Shown here: positions 55,094 through 63,574 of the stretch, piece by piece | Layout of the letters: the number at the start of each line of letters is the position of its first letter | Numbering within the stretch: position 1 is the stretch's first letter | NCBI RefSeq assembly: GCF_035325925.1 | Contig: NZ_DAOKZA010000014.1 | Coordinates: forward strand, 1 to 64,000 | DNA from: Calidifontimicrobium sp035325925 | GTDB lineage: Bacteria; Pseudomonadota; Gammaproteobacteria; Burkholderiales; Burkholderiaceae_C | Direction of reading: 5' to 3' | DNA: 64,000 nucleotides | Notes under the pieces: generated by a model | Databases searched by the model: none | What the model was told of the DNA's origin: nothing | Seen by the model: only the letters and a program-made list of their open reading frames with translations | Program-made: the position numbers and the translations under genes

Positions 55094-56587
55094 TCAGTGC
55101 GCCTCGGCGGTCTTGGCCGCCTCGATCGCGCCGGCGGTGTCGCCCCTGGCGCCGTTGAAGAACAGGTTCAGCACCACCGCGGCCACCGCGGTGAGCAGGA
55201 TGCCCGACTCGAGCAGCGGGTGCAGGCTGTGCGCCATGTGCTGCGTCCAGCGCGGCGCCACCAGCGGGATCAGCCCGAACCCGATCGACAGCGCGACGAT
55301 GTACAGGTTGTTGCGGTTGTGCTTGTAGTCGACCGTCGACAGGATGCGGATGCCGGTGGCCGCGACCATGCCGAACATCACCAGCCCGGCGCCGCCGAGC
55401 ACGAAGGTGGGGATGCTCTCGACGAACGCGGCCATCTTCGGCAGCAGCCCGAGCACGATCATGATCACCCCGCCGGCCACCGTGACCCAGCGGCTGCGCA
55501 CGCCGGTGACGCCGACCAGGCCGACGTTCTGGCTGAAGCTGGTGTACGGGAAGGTGTTGAAGACGCCGCCGATCACCGTGCCCAGACCGTCGGTGCGCAG
55601 CCCGGCGGCGAGCTCCGCCTGCCCGATCTTCTTGCCGGTGATGTCCGACAGCGCGAGGAACATGCCGGTCGACTCGATCATCACGACGATCATCACCAGC
55701 GTCATCGTCAGGATCATCACGATGTCGAAGGTCGGCATGCCGAAGGCGAACGGCGTGACGACGTCGAACCAGTGCGCCTTGGCGACCTTGTCGAAGTGCA
55801 TCTTGCCCATCGCCGCGGCGACGACGCAGCCCAGCACGATGCCCAGCAGCACCGAGATGTTGGCGACGAAGCCCTTCGTGTACTTCACCAGCAGCAGGAT
55901 GAACACCAGCACGAGGCCGGCCACCGCCAGGTTGTCGAGCGCGGCGTAGGCCGGGTTGTCGACCATCGGGATCGGGCCGGGCAGGCGCACCGCCGGCGGC
56001 GCGGCGCCGGGGGCCACCGGCGCGGCCAGCGCCGGCTCGATCAGCTTGGTCATCTCGACGAGCCTGGGCACGTCGACGTTCTGCGCCATCGGCGCCGGAC
56101 CGCCCATCGCCCAGCCCACGCCGACGCGCATCAGGCTGATGCCGATGATCGCGATGATCGTGCCGGTGACCACCGGTGGAAAGAAGCGCAGCAGCCGGCT
56201 CATCAGCGGCGCGATCAGCACGCTGAGCACGCCGGCGCCGATGATCGCGCCGAAGATCGCGCGCGCGCCCTCGACGCCGCTCTGCGCGTTGGCCATCGCG
56301 ACCATCGGACCGACGGCGGCGAAGGTCACGCCCATCATCACCGGCAGCTTGATGCCGAAGTGCTTCGTGAAACCCAGCGACTGGATCAGCGTGACGATGC
56401 CGCAGGCGAACAGGTCGGCCGAGATCAGCAGCGCGACCTGCTCGGGACTGAGCTTCAGCGCGCGGCCGACGATCAGCGGCACCGCGACCGCGCCGGCGTA
56501 CATCACCAGCACGTGCTGCAGCCCGAGCGCGGTCAGCCGGCCGGCGGGGAGCCTCTCGTCCACCGGGTGGACGGCGGTTGTGGACAT
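55094..56587 (-). CDS. NCS2-family purine (xanthine/urate) permease
   Basis: 497 residues and about 12-14 membrane helices. The NCS2 signature around NTFPYTSFSQNVGLVGVTGVRSRWV is present, as is LQHVLVMYAGAVAVPLIVG at the N-terminus. An Ala/Pro-rich extracytoplasmic insert (APVAPGAAPPAVRLPGP) is unusual in length. The location beside urate hydroxylase suggests uptake of urate or xanthine by proton symport. It is 96 bp downstream of puuD on the same strand. Confidence 0.93.
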   Translation of the reverse strand: MSTTAVHPVDERLPAGRLTALGLQHVLVMYAGAVAVPLIVGRALKLSPEQVALLISADLFACGIVTLIQSLGFTKHFGIKLPVMMGVTFAAVGPMVAMANAQSGVEGARAIFGAIIGAGVLSVLIAPLMSRLLRFFPPVVTGTIIAIIGISLMRVGVGWAMGGPAPMAQNVDVPRLVEMTKLIEPALAAPVAPGAAPPAVRLPGPIPMVDNPAYAALDNLAVAGLVLVFILLLVKYTKGFVANISVLLGIVLGCVVAAAMGKMHFDKVAKAHWFDVVTPFAFGMPTFDIVMILTMTLVMIVVMIESTGMFLALSDITGKKIGQAELAAGLRTDGLGTVIGGVFNTFPYTSFSQNVGLVGVTGVRSRWVTVAGGVIMIVLGLLPKMAAFVESIPTFVLGGAGLVMFGMVAATGIRILSTVDYKHNRNNLYIVALSIGFGLIPLVAPRWTQHMAHSLHPLLESGILLTAVAAVVLNLFFNGARGDTAGAIEAAKTAEAH

Positions 56588-56683
56588 GCTTGTCTCCTCG
56601 GCAAGGGGGGGCGGACGGTGGGCCGCGTCGCGGCCCGGGGTGGGCGGTCCCGCGCGGCGCGCGGCGGGTCGGGATCGGGCGGG

Positions 56684-57895
56684 TCAGTGCACCGGTGCAC
56701 CGTTGTCGAACCAGCGCTTGACCAGCGCGCGCTCGGCGTCGGTGATCTGCGTCGCGTTGTTCAGCGGCATCAGCTTGAGCACCGCGGTCTGCTGGTACAC
56801 GGCCTGCGCGTGCTGCTTGAGCAGTTCGGGCGTGTGCAGCGCGACGTTCTTGTTCTGCACGTCGGCGTTGTGGCAGATCACGCAGCGCTGCTCGACCACC
56901 GCGCGCACCTCGGCGTAGCCGGCCGGCGCCGCGGCCAGCGCCTTCGCCTCGGCGCTGGGTGGCGGTGGCGCCAGCCACACCGCCAGGCCGACCAGCACCG
57001 CGGTGCCGACGACCGCGTGCTCCCACGGCGCGCGGCGGTGCTCGACGTGCGCCTTGTGGCGCGCGACGAAGCTGTGGCGGATCAGCGCGCCGGCGAGCAT
57101 CAGCAGCACCAGCACCAGCCAGTTGTTCGGGCCCGAGTACAGCCAGCCGTAGTGGTTGGACAGCATCGCGACGATCACCGGCAGCGTGAAGTAGGTGTTG
57201 TGCACGCTGCGCTGCTTGCCGCGCCGGCCGTGGATCGGGTCGGGGTTGCGCCCGGCGCGCAGGTCGGCGACGACCTTGCGCTGGCCCGGGATGATCCAGA
57301 AGAACACGTTGGCGCTCATCGCCGTGGCGAGCATCGCGCCGACCAGCAGGAACGCGGCGCGCCCGGCGAACAGCTGGCACGCCAGCCACGACGCGAACAC
57401 GACGAACGCGAAGACGCTGGCGCCGACGACCAGGTCGCCGTGCCGCTTCTGCCCGAACAGGCGGCAGATCGCGTCGTAGATGAACCAGAAGGCGACCAGG
57501 AAGACGAGCGCGGCGACGATCGCCGCGCTCGGCGACCAGTCGTGCACGGTCTTGTCGACGAGGAAGCTGCCGGCGTTGAACAGGTACAGCACGGTGAACA
57601 GCGCGAAGCCGGTCAGCCACGTGCTGTAGCTCTCCCAGTACGACCAGTGCAGGTTCTCGGGCAGCGGGCGCCAGCGCGGCGCGACCATGTACTTGTTCGA
57701 GTGGTAGAAGCCGCCGCCGTGCACGGCCCACATCTCGCCGTCGACGCCCTTGTCCTTCAGGTCCTGGTCCTGCGGCCTGCTCAGGCTGTTGTCGAGCAGC
57801 ACGAAGTAGAACGACGAGCCGATCCACGCGATCGCGGTGATCACGTGCGCCCAGCGCAGCAGCAGGTTGACCCAGTCGAGGAGGTATGCGTCCAT
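56684..57895 (-). CDS. puuD: Membrane urate hydroxylase PuuD with C-terminal cytochrome c domain
   Basis: 403 residues. N-terminal eight-or-so helices (LLRWAHVITAIAWIGSSFYFVLLD and WAVHGGGFYHSNKYMVAP are family motifs) followed by a C-terminal haem domain with CVICHN (about residues 338-343) and an axial-Met candidate in LKLMPLNN. It oxidises urate to 5-hydroxyisourate and passes electrons toward the respiratory chain, so it makes no hydrogen peroxide, unlike soluble uricase. A TGTATACA site lies about 160 bp upstream of its start, between uraH and puuD. Confidence 0.95.
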   Translation of the reverse strand: MDAYLLDWVNLLLRWAHVITAIAWIGSSFYFVLLDNSLSRPQDQDLKDKGVDGEMWAVHGGGFYHSNKYMVAPRWRPLPENLHWSYWESYSTWLTGFALFTVLYLFNAGSFLVDKTVHDWSPSAAIVAALVFLVAFWFIYDAICRLFGQKRHGDLVVGASVFAFVVFASWLACQLFAGRAAFLLVGAMLATAMSANVFFWIIPGQRKVVADLRAGRNPDPIHGRRGKQRSVHNTYFTLPVIVAMLSNHYGWLYSGPNNWLVLVLLMLAGALIRHSFVARHKAHVEHRRAPWEHAVVGTAVLVGLAVWLAPPPPSAEAKALAAAPAGYAEVRAVVEQRCVICHNADVQNKNVALHTPELLKQHAQAVYQQTAVLKLMPLNNATQITDAERALVKRWFDNGAPVH

Positions 57896-58053
57896 CGCGC
57901 GCTCACCGTGTCGGAGGAACCCGCCCGCCGTGGTGCCGGTCCGGGCAGCTTCCCCTCACCACGGCGGGCTCTGTGAGGAGCGAACGTCGCAAACTCGAAC
58001 GACGGCGCCCGCCAGGGCCCCGCCGCGCGGGCTCCGCGGCGACGTGAAGAAAG

Positions 58054-58061
58054 TGTATACA
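58054..58061. promoter_or_regulatory. Putative GntR operator TGTATACA upstream of puuD
   Basis: In the 256-bp uraH-puuD gap; context AAAGTGTATACAGTTC. It keeps one extended half (AAGTGTA) of the 14-bp palindrome at 58575-58588. It suggests a second, internally regulated promoter for puuD and the permease. Confidence 0.6.
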
Positions 58062-58105
58062 GTTCTGTGAACCAGCGCTGCCCGGGTTTTCCCGCAATCC
58101 ACCCG

Positions 58106-58128
58106 CACGACAGGCCGAGGCCGTCGTG
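58106..58128 (-). other. Intercistronic hairpin between uraH and puuD
   Basis: CACGAC-A-GGCC...GGCC-GTCGTG forms a roughly 10-bp stem with one bulged base, about 25 bp past the uraH stop on the minus strand. It could be a terminator without a T-run or an RNA-processing element that separates uraH from puuD expression. Confidence 0.4.
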
Positions 58129-58151
58129 ACGGTGCCGTCGTCCATCGCCGC

Positions 58152-58502
58152 TCAGGACCCGCGGTAGGTGCCGTAGCTCCAGGGGCTGGCCAGCAGCGGC
58201 ACGTGGTAGTGCGCCGCCGGGTCGGCGATGCCGAAGTCCAGCGGCACCTCGTCGAGGAACGGCGGGTCGGCGAGCGGCGTGCCGCGCGCGCGGAAGTACG
58301 CCGCCACCGAGAACAACAGGCGGTAGCGGCCACGCTGCAGCGTGTCGCCCTCGAGCAGCGGCGCCTCGGCGCGCCCGTCGTCGTTGAGCTCGATCGACTT
58401 GAGCTCGCGCTCGCCGCCGTCGAGGCGCAGCAGCCGCACGCGCATGCCGGCGGCGGGGCAGCCGTTGGCGGTGTCGAGCACATGCGTGGTGAGTTTGCCC
58501 AT
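58152..58502 (-). CDS. uraH: 5-Hydroxyisourate hydrolase
   Basis: 116 residues, transthyretin-like fold. N-terminal KLTTHVLDTANGCPAAGMRV, the internal RYRLLFSVAAYF and the C-terminal tetrapeptide YRGS are diagnostic of HIUase (transthyretin ends differently). The His near the start, the Arg in GMRVRLL and the His in AHYHVPLL fit the active site. Converts 5-hydroxyisourate to OHCU, the product handed to the decarboxylase domain encoded at 60381. Divergent from the GntR gene, with an operator between them. Confidence 0.96.
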   Translation of the reverse strand: MGKLTTHVLDTANGCPAAGMRVRLLRLDGGERELKSIELNDDGRAEAPLLEGDTLQRGRYRLLFSVAAYFRARGTPLADPPFLDEVPLDFGIADPAAHYHVPLLASPWSYGTYRGS

Positions 58503-58574
58503 GGGTGGTGACTCTCGCGCGCCGCGCGCGCATGGTGGAAGGGGGTCGGCACGCGATGCTTGCGTGGTACCAGA

Positions 58575-58588
58575 AAGTGTATACACTT
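58575..58588. promoter_or_regulatory. 14-bp GntR operator in the uraH/gntR divergent promoter
   Basis: AAGTGTATACACTT is a perfect palindrome with the TGTATACA core at 58578-58585. It lies 31 bp before the gntR ATG and 72 bp before uraH, so one bound repressor could control both directions. Confidence 0.7.
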
Positions 58589-58619
58589 ACGAACACACGT
58601 CAACCACGCGAGCACCGAC

Positions 58620-59360
58620 ATGCCCCGCAGCCGCGCCCAGCTCCAGGTCGTCGACGCCGACGCGCGCCGCGCCGCGGGTCGGCGCGCGAAGGCCGGCGAG
58701 GGCTCGAGCACCGGGCGCATCGTCGAGTCCGTCACCACCGCGATCGTCGAGCGCCGGCTGATGCCGGGCACCAAGCTGGCCGAGCAGCAGATCGCCGACA
58801 TCTTCGGCGTCTCGCGCACCGTGGTGCGCCAGGCGCTGAACCAGCTCAGCCGCGACCACCTCGTCACGCTCGAGCCGGCGCGCGGCGCCTTCGTCGCGCA
58901 GCCCAGCGTCGACGAGGCGCGCCAGGTGTTCGAGGTGCGCACGATGCTCGAGGCGGCGCTGGTGCGCCGCCTCGCCGAGCGCATCAGCGATGCCCAGGTC
59001 GCCGAGCTGCGCGCGCACCTGAAGACCGAGCGCGACGCCGTGACACGCACCGACGTCAGCGGGCGCACGCGGCTGCTCGCCGACTTCCACGTCGTGCTGG
59101 CGCGCATGCTCGGCAACGACGTGCTCGCCGACCTGCTGGCCGACCTGCTCAGCCGCTCGTCGCTGATCGCGCTGATGTACCAGTCGTCGCACTCGGCCGG
59201 CCACTCGCAGGAGGAGCACGTGCAGATCGTCGACGCGCTCGAGCGGCGCGACGCCAAGGCCGCGGTGCGACTGATGGAGCACCACCTGGGCAACGTCGAG
59301 CGCAACCTGCACCTCGATCCGCGCGTGCCCGACCTCGCCAGCGCGCTGCGCCCGCGCTGA
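58620..59360 (+). CDS. GntR-family regulator of purine/urate catabolism (FCD subfamily)
   Basis: 246 residues from ATG 58620. I reject ATG 58560 because the operator palindrome would then lie in the coding sequence. HTH: KLAEQQIADIFGVSRTVVRQALNQLSRDHLV; FCD domain from DEARQVFEVRTMLEAALVRRL, with candidate metal-ligand His in DFHVVLARMLGN and SSHSAGHSQEEHVQIVDAL. It is flanked by urate and allantoin genes in both directions, so it probably represses them and responds to a pathway intermediate (inference). It is not closely similar to the GntR at 19046 beyond the family core. Confidence 0.93.
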   Translation: MPRSRAQLQVVDADARRAAGRRAKAGEGSSTGRIVESVTTAIVERRLMPGTKLAEQQIADIFGVSRTVVRQALNQLSRDHLVTLEPARGAFVAQPSVDEARQVFEVRTMLEAALVRRLAERISDAQVAELRAHLKTERDAVTRTDVSGRTRLLADFHVVLARMLGNDVLADLLADLLSRSSLIALMYQSSHSAGHSQEEHVQIVDALERRDAKAAVRLMEHHLGNVERNLHLDPRVPDLASALRPR

Positions 59361-59385
59361 CCCGCCCCATCCGACCGGAGCCGCC

Positions 59386-60384
59386 ATGACGCCGCCGTCG
59401 ACCCCCTACCCGCGCGACCTGCGCGGCCACGGACGCCACCCGCCGCACGCGTGCTGGCCCGGCAACGCCCGCGTCGCGGTGCAGTTCGTGCTGAACTACG
59501 AGGAAGGCGGCGAGAACAGCGTGCTGCACGGCGACGCCGGCAGCGAGCAGTTCCTGTCCGAGATGTTCAACCCACCGGCCTTCGCGGCGCGCCACCTCAG
59601 CATGGAGGGCATCTACGAGTACGGCGCGCGCGTCGGCGTCTGGCGCATCCTGCGCGAGTTCGAGCGGCGCGGCCTGCCGCTGACGGTGTTCGGCGTGTCG
59701 ATGGCGCTCGAGCGCTGCCCCGAGGTCACCGCCGCCTTCGTCGAGCTCGGTCACGAGATCGCGTGCCACGGCTGGCGCTGGATCCACTACCAGAACGTCG
59801 ACGAGGCCACCGAGCGCGAGCACCTGCGCACCGGCATCGCGATCATCGAGCGCCTGACCGGCCCGCGCGGCGGCACGCCGGGCCACGTGCACGGCCTGGG
59901 CTGGTACACCGGTCGCGACAGCCCGAACACGCGCCGCCTCGTCGCGGACTTCGGTGGCTTCGAGTACGACAGCGACTACTACGGCGACGACCTGCCGTTG
60001 TGGCTGCAGGTGCGCCGCAGCGACGGCGCGCTGGCGCCGCACCTGGTGGTGCCGTACACGCTCGACGCCAATGACATGCGTTTCGCGCTGCCGCAGGGCT
60101 ACAGCCACGGCGACGAGTTCTTCCGGTACCTGCGCGACGCCTTCGACGTGCACTACGCCGAAGGCGATCGTGACCCGGCGGACGGCGACGGCGGCCCGGG
60201 CATGATGTCGATTGGCATGCACTGCCGGCTGCTCGGCCGCCCGGGGCGCATGCGCGCGCTGCAGCGCTTCCTCGACCACGTGCAGAAGCACGACCGCGTG
60301 TGGATCACGCGGCGCATCGACATCGCGCGGCACTGGCGCGCGACGCACCCGTTCGACGCGAACACCGCCTTCGTCTGGGAATGA
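59386..60384 (+). CDS. puuE: Allantoinase PuuE (polysaccharide deacetylase-like)
   Basis: 332 residues. YPRDLRGHGRHPPHACWPG, FVLNYEEGGENSVLHGD and HEIACHGWRWIHYQNVD are hallmarks of the cofactor-independent allantoinase PuuE, unrelated to the metal-dependent AllB type. It hydrolyses allantoin to allantoate. GGAG precedes the ATG; its TGA overlaps the next ATG (ATGA), so OHCU, allantoin and allantoate steps are co-translated. Confidence 0.95.
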   Translation: MTPPSTPYPRDLRGHGRHPPHACWPGNARVAVQFVLNYEEGGENSVLHGDAGSEQFLSEMFNPPAFAARHLSMEGIYEYGARVGVWRILREFERRGLPLTVFGVSMALERCPEVTAAFVELGHEIACHGWRWIHYQNVDEATEREHLRTGIAIIERLTGPRGGTPGHVHGLGWYTGRDSPNTRRLVADFGGFEYDSDYYGDDLPLWLQVRRSDGALAPHLVVPYTLDANDMRFALPQGYSHGDEFFRYLRDAFDVHYAEGDRDPADGDGGPGMMSIGMHCRLLGRPGRMRALQRFLDHVQKHDRVWITRRIDIARHWRATHPFDANTAFVWE

Positions 60385-62180
60385 CCATGCCACCGAACCT
60401 GTCACGGATCAACTCCGCCTCGTCGAGCGAGTTCGTCGCGCTGCTCGACGGCACCTACGAACACTCGCCGTGGATCGCCGAGCGCGCATGGACGCGGCGT
60501 CCGGCCGCCGGCTTCGCGAGCCTCGCGCAGCTCAAGCTCGCGCTGGTCGAGGCGGTGCGCGACGCCGGCCGCGACGCGCAGCTGGCGCTGATCCGCGCGC
60601 ACCCCGAGCTCGCCGGCAAGGCGATGGTCGCGAGGACGCTCACCGCCGAGTCGACCCGCGAGCAGGGCAAGGCGGGGCTGACCGAGTGCACGCCCGACGA
60701 ATTCGCCCGGATCCAGCGCCTGAACGCCGACTACAACGCGAAGTTCGGCTTCCCGTTCATCCTCGCGGTGCGCGGGCCGCGCGGCACCGGCCTGTCCAAG
60801 GCCGAAATCATCGCCACCTTCGAGCGCCGCCTGGGCCACCACCCCGACTTCGAGCTCGCCGAGGCGCTGCGCCACGTCCACCGCATCGCCGAGATCCGCT
60901 TGAACGACAAGTTCGGCGTCACCCCCGAGCTGGGCAACCTGGTGTGGGACTGGGCCGAGGAACTCGCCACCGACAGCGACCCCGGCTTCAGGGAGCAGGG
61001 CCAGCTCACCGTGACTTACCTCACCGACGCGCACCGGGCCTGCGCGCACCGGCTGCGCGCGTGGATGAAACACGCCGGCTTCGACGAGGTCTCGATCGAC
61101 GCGGTGGGCAACGTGGTCGGCGTCTACCACGGCAGCGACCCCGCCGCGACGCGCCTGCTCACCGGCAGCCACTACGACACCGTGCGCAACGGCGGCAAGT
61201 ACGACGGCCGGCTGGGCATCTTCGTGCCGATGGCGGTGGTGCGCGAACTGCACCGCGCGGGGCGGCGACTGCCGTTCGGCATCGAGGTGGTCGGCTTCGC
61301 CGAGGAGGAAGGCCAGCGCTACAAGGCCACTTTCCTCGGCTCGGGCGCGCTCACCGGCCACTTCGACCCGGCGTGGCTCGACCAGACCGACGCCGACGGC
61401 GTGACGATGCGCGACGCGATGCGCGCCGCCGGCCTGCCGGCCACGCTCGAGGCCATCGACGCGCTGCGGCGCGACCCGCGGCGCTACCTCGGCTTCGTCG
61501 AGGTGCACATCGAGCAGGGACCCGTGCTGAACGAACTCGACCTGCCGCTGGGCGTCGTCACGTCGATCAACGGCGGCGTGCGCTGCGTCGGCGAGGTCGT
61601 CGGCATGGCCAGCCACGCCGGCACGACGCCGATGGACCGCCGCCGCGACGCCGCGGTCGCCGTCGCCGAACTCGCGCTGTTCGTCGAGCAGCGCGCCGCC
61701 GCGGTGCCGAACCTGGTCGGCACGATCGGCATGCTCGAGGTGCCGGGCGGCTCGATCAACGTCGTGCCGGGGCGCTGCCGCTTCAGCCTCGACATCCGCG
61801 CCACCACCGACCCGGTGCGCGACGCCTGCACCGCCGACGTGCTCGCCGAGCTCGGGCGCATCTGCCACGCGCGCGGGCTGTCGTACCGCATCGAGGAGAC
61901 GATGCGCGCCGCCGCCGCGCCCAGCGCCCCGGCGTGGCAGCAGCGCTGGGAGCGCGCCGTGCAGGCGCTGGGGCTGCCGGTGCACCGCATGCCCAGCGGC
62001 GCCGGCCACGACGCGATGAAGCTGCACGAGGTCATGCCGCAGGCGATGCTGTTCGTGCGCGGCCTGAACGCCGGCATCAGCCACAACCCGCTCGAGTCGA
62101 GCACCAACGACGACATCGAGCTGTCGGTGCGCGCGTTCGCGCACCTGCTCGAGCAACTGGCCAGCGAGAACCCGCGATGA
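60381..62180 (+). CDS. OHCU decarboxylase - allantoate amidohydrolase fusion
   Basis: 599 residues. Residues 1-~175 are OHCU decarboxylase (FVALLDGTYEHSPWIAERAW, IRAHPELAGKAM with the catalytic His, and FGFPFILAVRG). Residues ~185-599 are an M20 allantoate amidohydrolase (AllC) with metal ligands in TGSHYDTVRNGGKYDGRLG, FAEEEGQR and VEVHIEQGPVL, plus SHAGTTPMDRRRDA and the C-terminal SGAGHDA. One chain therefore decarboxylates OHCU to S-allantoin and, after PuuE, hydrolyses allantoate. I chose ATG 60381 by its ATGA overlap with puuE; ATG 60387 is close by. This architecture is known in Burkholderiales but uncommon elsewhere. Confidence 0.94.
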   Translation: MTMPPNLSRINSASSSEFVALLDGTYEHSPWIAERAWTRRPAAGFASLAQLKLALVEAVRDAGRDAQLALIRAHPELAGKAMVARTLTAESTREQGKAGLTECTPDEFARIQRLNADYNAKFGFPFILAVRGPRGTGLSKAEIIATFERRLGHHPDFELAEALRHVHRIAEIRLNDKFGVTPELGNLVWDWAEELATDSDPGFREQGQLTVTYLTDAHRACAHRLRAWMKHAGFDEVSIDAVGNVVGVYHGSDPAATRLLTGSHYDTVRNGGKYDGRLGIFVPMAVVRELHRAGRRLPFGIEVVGFAEEEGQRYKATFLGSGALTGHFDPAWLDQTDADGVTMRDAMRAAGLPATLEAIDALRRDPRRYLGFVEVHIEQGPVLNELDLPLGVVTSINGGVRCVGEVVGMASHAGTTPMDRRRDAAVAVAELALFVEQRAAAVPNLVGTIGMLEVPGGSINVVPGRCRFSLDIRATTDPVRDACTADVLAELGRICHARGLSYRIEETMRAAAAPSAPAWQQRWERAVQALGLPVHRMPSGAGHDAMKLHEVMPQAMLFVRGLNAGISHNPLESSTNDDIELSVRAFAHLLEQLASENPR

Positions 62181-63412
62181 GCTACGAACGACTCGACGCC
62201 TGGATCGACGCGCACTTCGACGAGCAGGTGCGCCTGCTGCAGGAACTGGTGCGCGTGCCCACCGACACGCCACCGGGCGACAACGCGCCGCACGCCGAGC
62301 GCACCGCCGAGCTGCTCGCGGCGATCGGCTGGAACGCCGAGAAGCACCCGGTGCCGGCCGAGCGCGTGCACGCCTGCGGCCTGCGGTCGATCACCAACCT
62401 GATCGTTCGCCGCCGCTACGGCGACGGCGGCCGCACGATCGCGCTGAACGCGCATGGCGACGTCGTGCCGCCGGGCGAGGGCTGGACGCACGACCCCTAC
62501 GGCGGCGAGATCGAAAGCGGCAGGCTCTATGGCCGCGCGTCGGCGGTCAGCAAGAGCGACTTCACGACCTACATCCACGCGGTGCGCGCGCTCGAGGCCG
62601 TGAGCCACGCCGTGGGCGAGCCGCTGGCCGGCGGCGTCGAGCTGCACTTCACCTACGACGAGGAGTTCGGCGGCGAACTGGGCCCCGGCTGGCTGCTCGG
62701 CCAGGGGCTGACGAAGCCCGACCTGCTGATCGCCGCCGGCTTCAGCTACCAGGTCGTCGTCGCGCACAACGGCTGCCTGCAGATGGAGGTCACGGTGCAC
62801 GGGCAGATGGCGCACGCGGCGATCCCCGACACCGGCGTCGACGCGCTGCAGGGCGCGGTGGCCATCCTCGAGGCGCTGTACCGTCAGAACACGCTGTACA
62901 GGCAGGTGCGCTCGCAGGTGCCGGGCATCACCCACCCGTACCTCAACGTCGGGCGCATCGAAGGCGGCACCAACACCAACGTCGTGCCGGGCAAGGTGGT
63001 GCTCAAGCTCGACCGGCGCATGATCCCCGAGGAGAACCCGGTCGAGGTCGAGGCCGACATCCGACGCGTGATCGCCGAGGCCGCCGCGCGCTGCCCCGGC
63101 ATCCGCGTCGAGATCAAGCGCCTGCTGCTGGCCGAGGCGTGGAAGCCGTCGGCCGGCAACGCCGAGCTGGTGGCCGCGCTGCAGCGTCACGGCGAGGCGG
63201 TGTTCGGCGAGCCGATCCCCACCAGCGGCACGCCGCTGTACACCGACGTGCGGCTGTACGGCGCCGCCGGCGTGCCGGCGGCGATCTACGGCGCCGGCCC
63301 GCGCACCGTGTTCGACAGCAACGCCAAGCGCGCCGACGAGCATGTCGTGCTCGAGGACCTGCGCCGCGCAACCCAGGTGGTCGCGCGCACGCTGTACGAC
63401 CTGCTGCGCTGA
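62177..63412 (+). CDS. M20-family metallohydrolase (ArgE/DapE-like)
   Basis: 411 residues. Metal sites by motif: LNAHGDVVPPGEGW (His, Asp), the catalytic Glu in TYDEEFGGELGP, and TPLYTDVRLYG near the C-terminus. The usual GRG-x-x-DMKG segment reads GRASAVSKSDFTTY, a departure from peptidases in this family, with the Asp kept. The dimerisation domain contains HGQMAHAAIPDTGVDALQ. Overlaps the fusion gene by ATGA, so it acts in the same pathway, perhaps on a ureido or formyl-amide intermediate; a general deacylase is the alternative. Confidence 0.88.
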   Translation: MSYERLDAWIDAHFDEQVRLLQELVRVPTDTPPGDNAPHAERTAELLAAIGWNAEKHPVPAERVHACGLRSITNLIVRRRYGDGGRTIALNAHGDVVPPGEGWTHDPYGGEIESGRLYGRASAVSKSDFTTYIHAVRALEAVSHAVGEPLAGGVELHFTYDEEFGGELGPGWLLGQGLTKPDLLIAAGFSYQVVVAHNGCLQMEVTVHGQMAHAAIPDTGVDALQGAVAILEALYRQNTLYRQVRSQVPGITHPYLNVGRIEGGTNTNVVPGKVVLKLDRRMIPEENPVEVEADIRRVIAEAAARCPGIRVEIKRLLLAEAWKPSAGNAELVAALQRHGEAVFGEPIPTSGTPLYTDVRLYGAAGVPAAIYGAGPRTVFDSNAKRADEHVVLEDLRRATQVVARTLYDLLR

Positions 63413-63430
63413 GCCCCGCAGCCCGCGCAC

Positions 63431-63448
63431 CCGGCGCGTGCACGCCGG
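63431..63448 (+). terminator. GC hairpin after the M20 gene
   Basis: CCGGCG/CGCCGG around a six-base loop, 18 bp past the stop codon. No T-run follows. It may end or attenuate the puuE operon before the next importer gene. Confidence 0.4.
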
Positions 63449-63486
63449 CGCACCGGGGCGGCGCCGACGTGCACCGACTAGGGGTT

Positions 63487-63496
63487 CACCATGGTG
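63487..63496. promoter_or_regulatory. CACCATGGTG palindrome upstream of the binding-protein gene
   Basis: A 10-bp perfect palindrome 78 bp before the next start codon, close to a less GC-rich stretch (63515-63535) that may hold the promoter. Candidate operator only. Confidence 0.35.
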
Positions 63497-63574
63497 CATC
63501 GGCCGTCCCGACTGCGCACAGAATTTGCAGCTTCGACCCACGTCGCCGTTTCCGCACGCAATCCGGAGCCCCTC

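Noticed and set aside
58560..58619. Upstream ATG (58560) as start of the urate GntR regulator
   Set aside because: It would place the 14-bp operator palindrome in the coding sequence; residues before ATG 58620 are not family-like.
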